Of a stretch of 64,000 nucleotides of DNA, positions 18,526 to 26,205 are shown one piece after another. Each line of letters opens with the position of its first letter. Position 1 is the first letter of the stretch. The DNA is from Leptolyngbya sp. PCC 7375 (GTDB lineage: Bacteria; Cyanobacteriota; Cyanobacteriia; Phormidesmidales; Phormidesmidaceae): contig NZ_JH993797.1 in assembly GCF_000316115.1 (NCBI RefSeq), positions 5,863,961 to 5,927,960 of the forward strand, given 5' to 3'. The position numbers and the translations under genes were made by a program. The notes under the pieces are model-generated. The model searched no databases and was not told the origin of the DNA. It saw nothing but the letters and a program-made list of their open reading frames with translations.

Positions 18526-19086
18526 ATGACAGCAGCCAAGAAAGTTCGCTGGACGGTAGATGATCTGGAGAGTCTGCCTGAAACTAGCGATCGCTTTGAA
18601 ATCATTGATGGAGACCTGCATGTGACTAGAGCACCCCATTGGAAACATCAGGATGTTGCCGGTGCCATGTATGCAGAACTTTTGGCTTGGTCTAAGAAAT
18701 TGCCATTGGGAAAACCTATCTTTACTCCAGGAGTGATTTTTTCCCCTACCAATGCAGTCATTCCCGATCTCATTTGGGTCAGCAATGAGCGAATTGAAAC
18801 ATTGATGGACGATGCAGGTCATCTGACAGGGGCACCTGAACTGGTGATTGAGGTCCTGTCTCAGTCGCAGAAGGATAAAGATCGTGATAGAAAATCTAAA
18901 CTTAAACTTTATTCTGTGGAAGGTGTCCAAGAATATTGGATCTTTGATCGTGAACAGCAGATGATTGAGGTTTTTCGTCGCGAAGACGGCATTTTGGTTA
19001 AAGTCCTTACTCTCTATGCTAAAGACACATTAACCAGTCCTTTATTGCCGGACTTTAGCTGCGGGGTTGCCTCCCTTTTTGATTAG
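18526..19086 (+). CDS. Uma2 family putative restriction endonuclease
   Basis: The 186-residue protein has the PD-(D/E)XK nuclease-like fold of Uma2/DUF820, a family greatly expanded in cyanobacteria. The visible pattern is ETSDRFEIIDGDLHVT (N-terminal Glu), VIPDLIWVSNER (Asp), GAPELVIEVLSQSQKDKDRD (Glu-x-Leu core and Lys) and LYSVEGVQEYWIFD. Cellular role unknown; many copies are thought to be linked to mobile DNA or toxin-like systems. ATG at 18526 directly follows an open upstream region. The tail sequence GCAACGCCCCTAAC after the stop resembles the repeat at 18450. Confidence 0.85.
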   Translation: MTAAKKVRWTVDDLESLPETSDRFEIIDGDLHVTRAPHWKHQDVAGAMYAELLAWSKKLPLGKPIFTPGVIFSPTNAVIPDLIWVSNERIETLMDDAGHLTGAPELVIEVLSQSQKDKDRDRKSKLKLYSVEGVQEYWIFDREQQMIEVFRREDGILVKVLTLYAKDTLTSPLLPDFSCGVASLFD

Positions 19087-19305
19087 CAACGCCCCTAACG
19101 CCATTGTCCGGTGGGCGGTGCCCACCCTACGAAAATTTTGCTTCCTGTACAGACGTTGCATGCAGCGTCTCGCTCCCTTTTGCCACACTCAACACCACAC
19201 GGTTAAACTCTATGACTTACCATAAAGAAATGTTTTGCTAGTACTAGTACTGATTTATCAGTCTAGTTATGATTTACCTGCCTGAGCTGTAACCCTATCC
19301 GCCCC

Positions 19306-22300
19306 ATGCCCCAGTCAAAGACCTCGAAAACGGCCAAGACACGCAAGTCGAGCGGCAACGGCAAAGCCGCTAATGGCAAGGCAACGACTAATGGCAGAGC
19401 AGCAAAAACTAAACTGACGAACCTATCGGACGACCTGATCCGCATTCGCGGTGCCCGTCAGCACAACCTAAAGAATATCGATCTGGACCTGCCCCGCAAC
19501 CAGATGATCGTCTTCACGGGGGTTTCTGGTTCTGGTAAGTCATCCCTTGCCTTTGATACGATTTTTGCCGAGGGCCAGCGCCGCTATGTTGAATCCCTCA
19601 GTGCCTATGCCCGGCAGTTTCTAGGGCAGGTGGACAAGCCCGATGTGGATTCCATTGAAGGGCTGAGTCCGGCGATTTCCATTGACCAAAAGTCCACCTC
19701 CCATAACCCTCGCTCCACCGTAGGGACGGTAACTGAAATTTACGACTATCTGCGATTGCTTTATGGTCGGGCGGGGCAACCCCATTGTCCCCATTGCGAT
19801 CGCTCCATTGCCCCCCAGGCTATCGACCAAATGCTGGATCGGGTGATGGCCTTGCCAGACCGTACCCGTTTTCAGATTTTGGCCCCGGTGGTGCGCGGCA
19901 AGAAAGGGACCCATGCCAAACTTCTGTCGGGGTTAGCGGCGGAAGGCTTTGTGCGGGTGCGGGTGGATGGCGAAATCCGTGATCTCAGCGACAACATTGA
20001 GCTATCGAAGAATAAGATCCACGATATTGAAGTGGTTGTGGACCGCCTGGTGAAGAAAGACGATATCCAGGAGCGTCTGGCGGATTCCTTGGCCACCTGT
20101 CTAAAGCGGGCTGAGGGCATTGCCATTATCGATCTCTTGCCCAGTGGCCAGGCAAAAGAACAGGCGGCGGATCGTAAAAAAGCGGATGTGGTGCCGCTAA
20201 CGGGTAAGGGAAAAGGCAAGGCCGATGTGCCCATGGCGGCTGAGGCAGAAGGTGAGTATGGTTCTGACCTGCCTTCAGAGCTAGTCTTTTCTGAGAATTT
20301 TGCTTGTCCAGAGCATGGGGCGGTGATGGATGAACTGTCGCCTCGTTTGTTTTCGTTTAATTCACCCTATGGCGCTTGCCCCGATTGCCATGGGTTAGGG
20401 AGCCATCGGCGGTTTGCAGCGGACCTGGTGGTGCCTGATCCAAGTTTGCCGGTGTATGCTGCGATCGCACCCTGGTCCGATAAAGATAACACCTATTATT
20501 TCTCTCTTCTTTATAGCGTTGGTCAAGCCTACGGGTTTGAAATCCAATCCACCTGGTCTAGCCTTACCGACGAACAGCGCGACATAATTCTCCATGGTTC
20601 CCCCGATAAGATTTATATCGAAACCGACTCCCGTTACCGCGACAAAAAGGGCTACGAACGCAAATATGATGGAGTGCTTCCTATCCTTGACCGACAATAC
20701 CGTGAGAGCACATCCGATCTCTACAAACAAAAGCTCGAAAAGTATTTGATCGATCAAGTGTGTGAAACCTGTAATGGAGCCAGGCTGCGGCCAGAATCTC
20801 TTGCAGTCAGAATGGGGCCGTACAACATTCTTGACTTTACCAGTGTTTCCATTCGTGATTGCCTGTACAACATCGAAGATGTTATGGGTGAGCACGGAGA
20901 AGACTCCCTTCTCAGTAAAAAACAACTTGCTATTGGTGAGTTGGTCCTTAAAGAAATCAAAGCCCGCCTTACATTTTTGTTGGATGTGGGGCTGGACTAT
21001 CTCACCCTGGACCGCACTGCTATGACGTTGTCAGGTGGTGAAGCCCAGCGTATCCGCCTCGCAACTCAAATCGGTGCAGGTTTGACGGGGGTACTCTATG
21101 TTCTTGACGAGCCCAGTATCGGTTTACACCAACGTGATAACGCACGGCTATTAAAAACCCTCGATCGTCTTCGTAATTTGGGCAATACCCTAATTGTGGT
21201 CGAACATGACGAAGACACCATTCGTGCTGCCGACCATATTGTAGATATTGGGCCTAAGGCGGGTGTTCATGGTGGTGATATCGTTGTCAATGGCGATTTG
21301 AAGGCGCTATTGAAAAATAAAGAATCTCTGACAGGCGCTTATCTGTCAGGTCGAGAGAGTATTGATACACCCGCTGAACGCAGACCAGGTAATAGCCGCA
21401 AGCTACAAATTCGCAATGCCCATCGCAACAATCTGGAGAATATCGATGTTGATATTCCCCTAGGTAAGTTTGTCTGCATCACAGGTGTTTCAGGTTCTGG
21501 TAAATCCACCTTGATTAATGAGTTGCTTTACCCGGCTCTCCAACACACTTTTGGTAGCAAAGTTCCTGAACCTAATCAGATGGAGCCGATTAAGGGGCTT
21601 AAAGCCTTAGATAAAGCCATCGTCATTGATCAATCACCCATTGGTCGTACACCGCGCTCGAACCCGGCCACCTACACAGGAGTGTTCGATGTTATTCGCG
21701 ATCTGTTTTCTGAGACTATTGAGGCTAAAGCAAGAGGTTATAAGCGCGGACAATTCTCTTTTAATGTAAAGGGTGGTCGCTGTGAAGCCTGCGGTGGCCA
21801 GGGTGTAAACGTGATTGCAATGAATTTTCTGCCCGATGTATACGTTCAGTGTGAGGTGTGCAAAGGTGCACGCTACAACCGCGAAACTTTGCAGGTGAAA
21901 TACAAGGGCAAAACGGTTTCCGATGTGCTCAATATGACGGCTGAAGAGGCTCTGCACTTCTTTGAGAATATCCACAAGGCGGCTACTAGACTACAAACCA
22001 TGGTGGATGTGGGTCTGGGCTATATTCGTTTGGGGCAGACGGCTCCTACACTTTCCGGTGGTGAAGCGCAACGGATGAAGCTGGCCTCTGAGCTGGCGCG
22101 TCGTTCGACGGGTAAGACGATGTATTTGATTGATGAGCCGACTACGGGCTTATCTTTCTACGATGTTCACAAGCTGCTGGATGTGGTGCAGCGTTTGGTG
22201 GATAAGGGTAATTCTGTGGTGATGATTGAGCACAACCTAGATGTGATTCGCTGCTGTGACTGGGTGATTGATCTAGGTCCTGAAGGGGGCGATCGCGGTG

Positions 22301-22407
22301 GTCAAATTATTGCTGAGGGTACACCCGAAGAGGTGGCCCAGATGGAAAATTCTTATACGGGGCATTATTTGAAGCATGTGCTGGAGCAACATCCACCTAA
22401 AGCGTAA
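19306..22407 (+). CDS. uvrA: UvrABC system protein A
   Basis: The 1033-residue protein is the DNA damage recognition ATPase of nucleotide excision repair. It has two ABC modules. Walker A motifs are TGVSGSGKSSLAFD (near 70) and TGVSGSGKSTLINE (near 728). ABC signatures are LSGGEAQRIRLATQIG and LSGGEAQRMKLASELA. Walker B motifs are VLYVLDEPSIGLHQRDN and YLIDEPTTGLSFYDVH. Zinc fingers are CPHCDRSI with CPDCHG, and CEACGGQG with CEVCKGAR. It is about 90 residues longer than the E. coli protein. The excess is a Lys/Ala/Thr-rich N-terminal tail of about 40 residues and a Lys/Gly/Ala-rich insertion (around residues 280-320). Transcribed alone, it is intact over 3.1 kb. Confidence 0.97.
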   Translation: MPQSKTSKTAKTRKSSGNGKAANGKATTNGRAAKTKLTNLSDDLIRIRGARQHNLKNIDLDLPRNQMIVFTGVSGSGKSSLAFDTIFAEGQRRYVESLSAYARQFLGQVDKPDVDSIEGLSPAISIDQKSTSHNPRSTVGTVTEIYDYLRLLYGRAGQPHCPHCDRSIAPQAIDQMLDRVMALPDRTRFQILAPVVRGKKGTHAKLLSGLAAEGFVRVRVDGEIRDLSDNIELSKNKIHDIEVVVDRLVKKDDIQERLADSLATCLKRAEGIAIIDLLPSGQAKEQAADRKKADVVPLTGKGKGKADVPMAAEAEGEYGSDLPSELVFSENFACPEHGAVMDELSPRLFSFNSPYGACPDCHGLGSHRRFAADLVVPDPSLPVYAAIAPWSDKDNTYYFSLLYSVGQAYGFEIQSTWSSLTDEQRDIILHGSPDKIYIETDSRYRDKKGYERKYDGVLPILDRQYRESTSDLYKQKLEKYLIDQVCETCNGARLRPESLAVRMGPYNILDFTSVSIRDCLYNIEDVMGEHGEDSLLSKKQLAIGELVLKEIKARLTFLLDVGLDYLTLDRTAMTLSGGEAQRIRLATQIGAGLTGVLYVLDEPSIGLHQRDNARLLKTLDRLRNLGNTLIVVEHDEDTIRAADHIVDIGPKAGVHGGDIVVNGDLKALLKNKESLTGAYLSGRESIDTPAERRPGNSRKLQIRNAHRNNLENIDVDIPLGKFVCITGVSGSGKSTLINELLYPALQHTFGSKVPEPNQMEPIKGLKALDKAIVIDQSPIGRTPRSNPATYTGVFDVIRDLFSETIEAKARGYKRGQFSFNVKGGRCEACGGQGVNVIAMNFLPDVYVQCEVCKGARYNRETLQVKYKGKTVSDVLNMTAEEALHFFENIHKAATRLQTMVDVGLGYIRLGQTAPTLSGGEAQRMKLASELARRSTGKTMYLIDEPTTGLSFYDVHKLLDVVQRLVDKGNSVVMIEHNLDVIRCCDWVIDLGPEGGDRGGQIIAEGTPEEVAQMENSYTGHYLKHVLEQHPPKA

Positions 22408-22501
22408 TTGAGGAGATATGGAGATTTTGGAGTGATGTGCAGCATGTGAGACGTCGGTTGGGTTGCAACAACACCGTAACTTTTGCAGATAAATCTACTG
22501 C

Positions 22502-22565
22502 TTCATTAACCCAACAAATTCGACACCCATTGTTTGAAGACGGTTGGCAATGTTGGGTTAATGAA
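22502..22565. repeat. 15-bp perfect inverted repeat, MITE-like
   Basis: TTCATTAACCCAACA (22502-22516) and TGTTGGGTTAATGAA (22551-22565) are perfect inverted complements around a 34-bp centre. TAACCCAACCTACGGGG follows at about 22601. Sequences of this type are dispersed in cyanobacterial genomes and may be non-autonomous transposon relics. Confidence 0.65.
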
Positions 22566-22626
22566 AGGTTTTGATGGGTGCAAGAGATCAGGGTTTGAGA
22601 TAACCCAACCTACGGGGAATTGAGAC

Positions 22627-22842
22627 CTAAGCCGCTGACTCGGTAGAGGGTTCGCTATCTGCTGGGATTTGACTTTCAAGCTCGCCAATGGCTGCATTGA
22701 TAGCAGCTAGCTGCACCTGTAGCCGGTTACGGCTGGTCTTTAGCCAATGGAGCTTCATCTTTTGGCAATTGGCATAGAAATTGGCGTAATCACTATTGGC
22801 ACAGTTGTCAGACGTATAGGGCTTACAAAATGGGAAAACCAT
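22627..22842 (-). CDS. Small conserved-looking hypothetical protein
   Basis: The 71-residue ORF (MVFPFCKPYTSDNC...) has three Cys in its first 30 residues. A basic/helical middle (MKLHWLKTSRNRLQVQ) and an acidic, Ser-rich tail follow. No signal peptide or membrane segment is visible. Its translation is plausible because the composition is protein-like, but I do not recognise a family. It is convergent with uvrA. Confidence 0.45.
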   Translation of the reverse strand: MVFPFCKPYTSDNCANSDYANFYANCQKMKLHWLKTSRNRLQVQLAAINAAIGELESQIPADSEPSTESAA

Positions 22843-23005
22843 GGTGGCAGGTTAATGCAAAGAGGTACGCTTATAGGCTAACAACTTTCTAAAAAAGATG
22901 CGGCAAGACTCGCTAAACACCCAATCCTGACAACTGCGCCTGAAACGTGAATAGGCGTTGTAAAAGAATTAGTTCATATTTCAGCATATTAGAGTTGTTA
23001 CTGTA

Positions 23006-23233
23006 TCAACTACTAATCATGACAAAGAGGACAAAGCCGACGATCAGTAGAAAAATAAACCAGCTGCCATCAGAATCATTTTTCTTAGGCTTGTTGATAT
23101 CTTTTGACAAATCTCGCTTGTAGTCGCATAGGATGCATGCGACGTGATTTTTGTCAGTTAGTACTAGTCCATGTTTTTCACAGGCAGGACAGTTAGGCAT
23201 ACCGTAGCTCAATGGTTGGAAATCAGCTTTCAT
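23006..23233 (-). CDS. Small zinc-ribbon membrane protein
   Basis: About 75 residues from ATG 23233. A zinc-ribbon-like pair (CPACEKHG, then CILCDYKRD) is followed by a Lys/Asp-rich linker and a C-terminal transmembrane helix (WFIFLLIVGFVLFVMIS). The frame is open further upstream to 23272, but the short form begins with the better context. Function unknown; the layout suggests a membrane-tethered metal-binding module facing the cytoplasm. Confidence 0.55.
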   Translation of the reverse strand: MKADFQPLSYGMPNCPACEKHGLVLTDKNHVACILCDYKRDLSKDINKPKKNDSDGSWFIFLLIVGFVLFVMISS

Positions 23234-23272
23234 GGTATTAGCTCTGATGATGACTGTTGGTAAATTGAGCAT

Positions 23273-23617
23273 TTACCCATTTACCGTTGGTCATACGATA
23301 GACCCATAAAATATCCGTGCGGTTGAACGTGCGGTTGCTGCGGTTGTAAATTTTTGTATTTGTCGTTATTGATACATCAGAGCTTGTCTATGCACTAGCA
23401 ATGCTATGTGATGTGTTGGCTAGTTTCTATACTGAAACCAAGGAATCGGAAAAGGGTGTGATTCTTTTAGGGTAAAGGTTTGCAACGCAGATTAAGTCTA
23501 TTGAATAGAATTTGGTAGATTTTAGGGGTCTGAAAGTTCAATCTATCTCTCAAAAAAGAGATAGATTCGACGAAAAAAATAATTGTCTCGTGTGCCTGTA
23601 TCCTCTCCATTCGAATC
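23273..23617. other. Spacer before ISKra4 with a perfect hairpin
   Basis: No gene is evident. AATCTATCTCT (23540-23550) and AGAGATAGATT (23557-23567) form an 11-bp perfect stem around six bases, 50 bp before the transposase ATG. It may be an IS-end structure that blocks outside transcription or translation. The exact left end of the element is not resolved. Confidence 0.5.
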
Positions 23618-25123
23618 ATGCCAACAGACCTAAGTCTTAGCTTTTTTGAGTCAGCGTTAGCGCAGTTTAATGAACTCGTCGATAGGTTGAGTTCAGCTGA
23701 TAGCCAAAATTGGGAGCATGGAAAACTAGAACGTTATATCCATGAGTCGGGCACAGAACTTTTGCGACGGTTATATCAAGGCCATCTCGACTTGCGTTAC
23801 GCATCAGAGGACTACCAAAGCGAGGTCGTCGGTAGCGATGGAGAAACCCGCCCCCATCGTCGAAAACAGACCCAACGGAACCTCGAAACGCTGTTTGGGG
23901 AAGTGACCTTAAACCGAGTGGGATACAGCACCCAAAAACCTGAGGTCAGTGCCCTGTACCCGTCAGATGGGATCTTGAATTTGCCGCCGGACAAATACTC
24001 GGATGAACTCCGAAAACGAGTCGCGGTGGAAGCGTCGAAAGTATCGTTTTCAGAAACGAGTCGGACCATAAGCTCGACGACAGGGGGGGCGATTGGTAAA
24101 CGCCAATGTGAAGAGGTGACGGTAAAAGTGGCCCAAGACTTTGAGGACTTTTATGCTCAACGGGCGATAGACCGACGAGTTGCCAGTGATGAGCTATTAG
24201 TGATTACCACTGATGGTAAGGGGATTGTGATGCATCCATCAGATCTGCGAGAAGCCACGGCCAAAGCCGCTCAAAAGGCCAAGGACTCACCGTCAAAACG
24301 TACTCGCTTAAGTCCCGGTCAAAAGCGTCAGCGTAAACGAATGGCCACAGTCGCATCGGTGTATCATGTGCCTCGATACCCCCGTCAAGCCGACGATATC
24401 ATCGGTGACCAACGGGACCCGCCCGTGCGACCAGTGATTAGTGACAAACGAGTGTGGGCCAGTGTTGAGCAAGACGCTAAAACGGTCATTGAACATGCGT
24501 TTGTCGAAGCCTCGACTCGAGACCCGGACCATCAACGCGACTGGGTTGTCCTGGTAGATGGTGAACTCCATCAATTAGCCACACTCAACGCCATGGCCCG
24601 AAAGCAAGACGTGACGGTGACTATCGTGCTCGATTTCATTCATGTTCTCGAATATGTTTGGAAAGCGGCTTTTTGTTTCTTCTCATCTGGTAGTGAGGAG
24701 GCCGAGACTTGGGTCCAAGAGAGAGCCTTACGCATTCTACAAGGTAAAGCCAGTGATGTGGCGGCCGGTATTCGGCGTAGCGCCACCCTACAAAATCTAG
24801 ACACAAAAGCACGAGAGAACGTTGACAAGTGCGCTGATTATTTGTTGAAAAATCGGCCGTATTTGTTGTATGACGAGTACTTAGATCGGGGGTATCCCAT
24901 TGCCTCAGGTGTGATTGAAGGCGCGTGCAGGCATTTAGTCAATGACCGCATGGAGATCACCGGTGCCCGCTGGCGCTTAGATCGTGCTGAAGCCGTTCTG
25001 CGGATTCGCGCACTCAGAGCCAGTGATGATTTCGAGGCCTATTGGGAGTTTCACAAAGTCCAAGAGTTCAAACGCAATCATGCCAATAAGTTTCTCGAAC
25101 CGGAGAGATTCTTGACTGCTTAA
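23618..25123 (+). CDS. ISKra4-family transposase
   Basis: The 501-residue protein looks complete. Family features are an N-terminal helical region (WEHGKLERYIHESGTELL) and a linker (RNLETLFGEVTLNRVGY). The core follows: ELLVITTDGKGIVMH (first Asp), DWVVLVDGELHQLATL, VTIVLDFIHVLEYVWKAAF and GYPIASGVIEGACRHLVNDR (catalytic Glu), then MEITGARWRLDRAEAVLRIRAL. The start ATG is preceded by a hairpin 50 bp upstream. The ORF overlaps by 4 bp the end of a minus-strand gene, so the element has probably landed inside or at the end of that gene. This is one of two transposase genes in the window without an internal break. Confidence 0.9.
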   Translation: MPTDLSLSFFESALAQFNELVDRLSSADSQNWEHGKLERYIHESGTELLRRLYQGHLDLRYASEDYQSEVVGSDGETRPHRRKQTQRNLETLFGEVTLNRVGYSTQKPEVSALYPSDGILNLPPDKYSDELRKRVAVEASKVSFSETSRTISSTTGGAIGKRQCEEVTVKVAQDFEDFYAQRAIDRRVASDELLVITTDGKGIVMHPSDLREATAKAAQKAKDSPSKRTRLSPGQKRQRKRMATVASVYHVPRYPRQADDIIGDQRDPPVRPVISDKRVWASVEQDAKTVIEHAFVEASTRDPDHQRDWVVLVDGELHQLATLNAMARKQDVTVTIVLDFIHVLEYVWKAAFCFFSSGSEEAETWVQERALRILQGKASDVAAGIRRSATLQNLDTKARENVDKCADYLLKNRPYLLYDEYLDRGYPIASGVIEGACRHLVNDRMEITGARWRLDRAEAVLRIRALRASDDFEAYWEFHKVQEFKRNHANKFLEPERFLTA

Positions 25124-25884
25124 TGCTTTACAGAGAAAGAGCCGCACCCATCGGAAAAGCTTTCACGCATATTGTCCAGTTTCGAGAAAGGAGATTCACA
25201 TTGATAGAAAAGCTGTAGCAATGAGCTGTGAAATAGCAAGTTGTCTACTTTCCTGGGGTGATGGTAAAGCTCCTTGAGGAAGTTGCTATTTTGTAGCGTT
25301 TTTGACGGTAGCATATCAAGCAGCAGATAGTCTAACGGCATCCATACTGATTTCTGCCATGGTTGCCCATAATACTCTTCAGTCCATTTGGTATGGATGC
25401 CCCTAATGGCGGGGAGTAACGCATCAATTAAGAATTTTGACTGGTAACCTTGGGTGTCGCTACTGGCTAGACGTCGGTTCTCTTTCTCCAGCACGATTAT
25501 GGTTTTGATGTTGACTGGCCGTTTTTTATAAACCGCTATCAATTCCGCTAGACTGGCTGGATTTTGATAATCAGCAGCTAATGTCTTGGCTGGTGCATTA
25601 CGACTATCAAAAATGCCCAAAATATCATCATCATCTATCTGAAATACATTGTGGAAGTTTCTGTTGCCTGTGTATCCACCACAGATGCCAAATGCATCAG
25701 CCCACTCTAAACCCTTGTAAAAGTTCTTGATACACCGAATGGCAATGGCTTTCTGTTCCTCGGTTATCCAGGCATTCATGCTATTTGCCTTGGGGTTTCC
25801 AGGAAAAAGATTATGCTGTGTCAGCATAGCTCTGCGGGCAATTTTCCATTCAATAGCTGTAAAACTACTGCATAAGTTACTCAA
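25120..25884 (-). CDS. Hypothetical protein, unknown family
   Basis: The 254-residue soluble protein is rich in aromatic and charged residues (FYKGLEWADAFGICGGYTG; WTEEYYGQPWQKSVWMPLDY). It has no motif I can name, no signal peptide and no membrane helix. Its stop lies within the end of the ISKra4 element, so the natural C-terminus may have been cut off and replaced. It is divergent from the NACHT gene, with about 320 bp between them, and may share its regulatory region. A defence role by association with the NACHT gene is only speculation. Confidence 0.5.
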   Translation of the reverse strand: MSNLCSSFTAIEWKIARRAMLTQHNLFPGNPKANSMNAWITEEQKAIAIRCIKNFYKGLEWADAFGICGGYTGNRNFHNVFQIDDDDILGIFDSRNAPAKTLAADYQNPASLAELIAVYKKRPVNIKTIIVLEKENRRLASSDTQGYQSKFLIDALLPAIRGIHTKWTEEYYGQPWQKSVWMPLDYLLLDMLPSKTLQNSNFLKELYHHPRKVDNLLFHSSLLQLFYQCESPFSKLDNMRESFSDGCGSFSVKH

Positions 25885-26205
25885 GTTTTCCGTATGTCCT
25901 TAACGTATGAACCAATTCTGTATAGGGAACATAAAAGCCATGCATACATAACCTAAAAGAGTAAAGCATTTTATCTTACGCAATTGCCAGTAGTTATTGT
26001 TTAACCCTGGATTTATTCCATCCATATGACCAGTAAAAGACTCACTGTATAAGCAGTAGACCTCAAGAAAAATGGTACTAGTGGACTGTATGGATAGAAA
26101 GACATTCAAAATGTAGGACAATTCACAATTTAGAATGTCCTAAGAGCTGAAAATATTTTTAGGAAAAATAATCAGTTCCTCAGGGTTCAGCCTTTAGTTA
26201 AACGC
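25885..26205. promoter_or_regulatory. Divergent intergenic region with inverted repeat upstream of NACHT gene
   Basis: GACATTC (26101-26107) and GAATGTC (26133-26139) are inverted complements around 25 bases, with further near-palindromic TTCAAAATG and ATTCACAATTT between them. They lie about 67 bp before the NACHT start codon, a reasonable operator position. A 73-codon minus-strand ORF here (25900-26121) has no support. Confidence 0.35.

Noticed and set aside
18526..18930. Minus-strand 141-codon frame opposite the Uma2 gene
   Set aside because: The plus-strand frame has clear family motifs; the opposite frame is a shadow.
25900..26121. 73-codon minus-strand ORF upstream of the NACHT gene
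   Set aside because: No ribosome-binding site and no family resemblance; it overlaps the likely promoter and inverted repeat.
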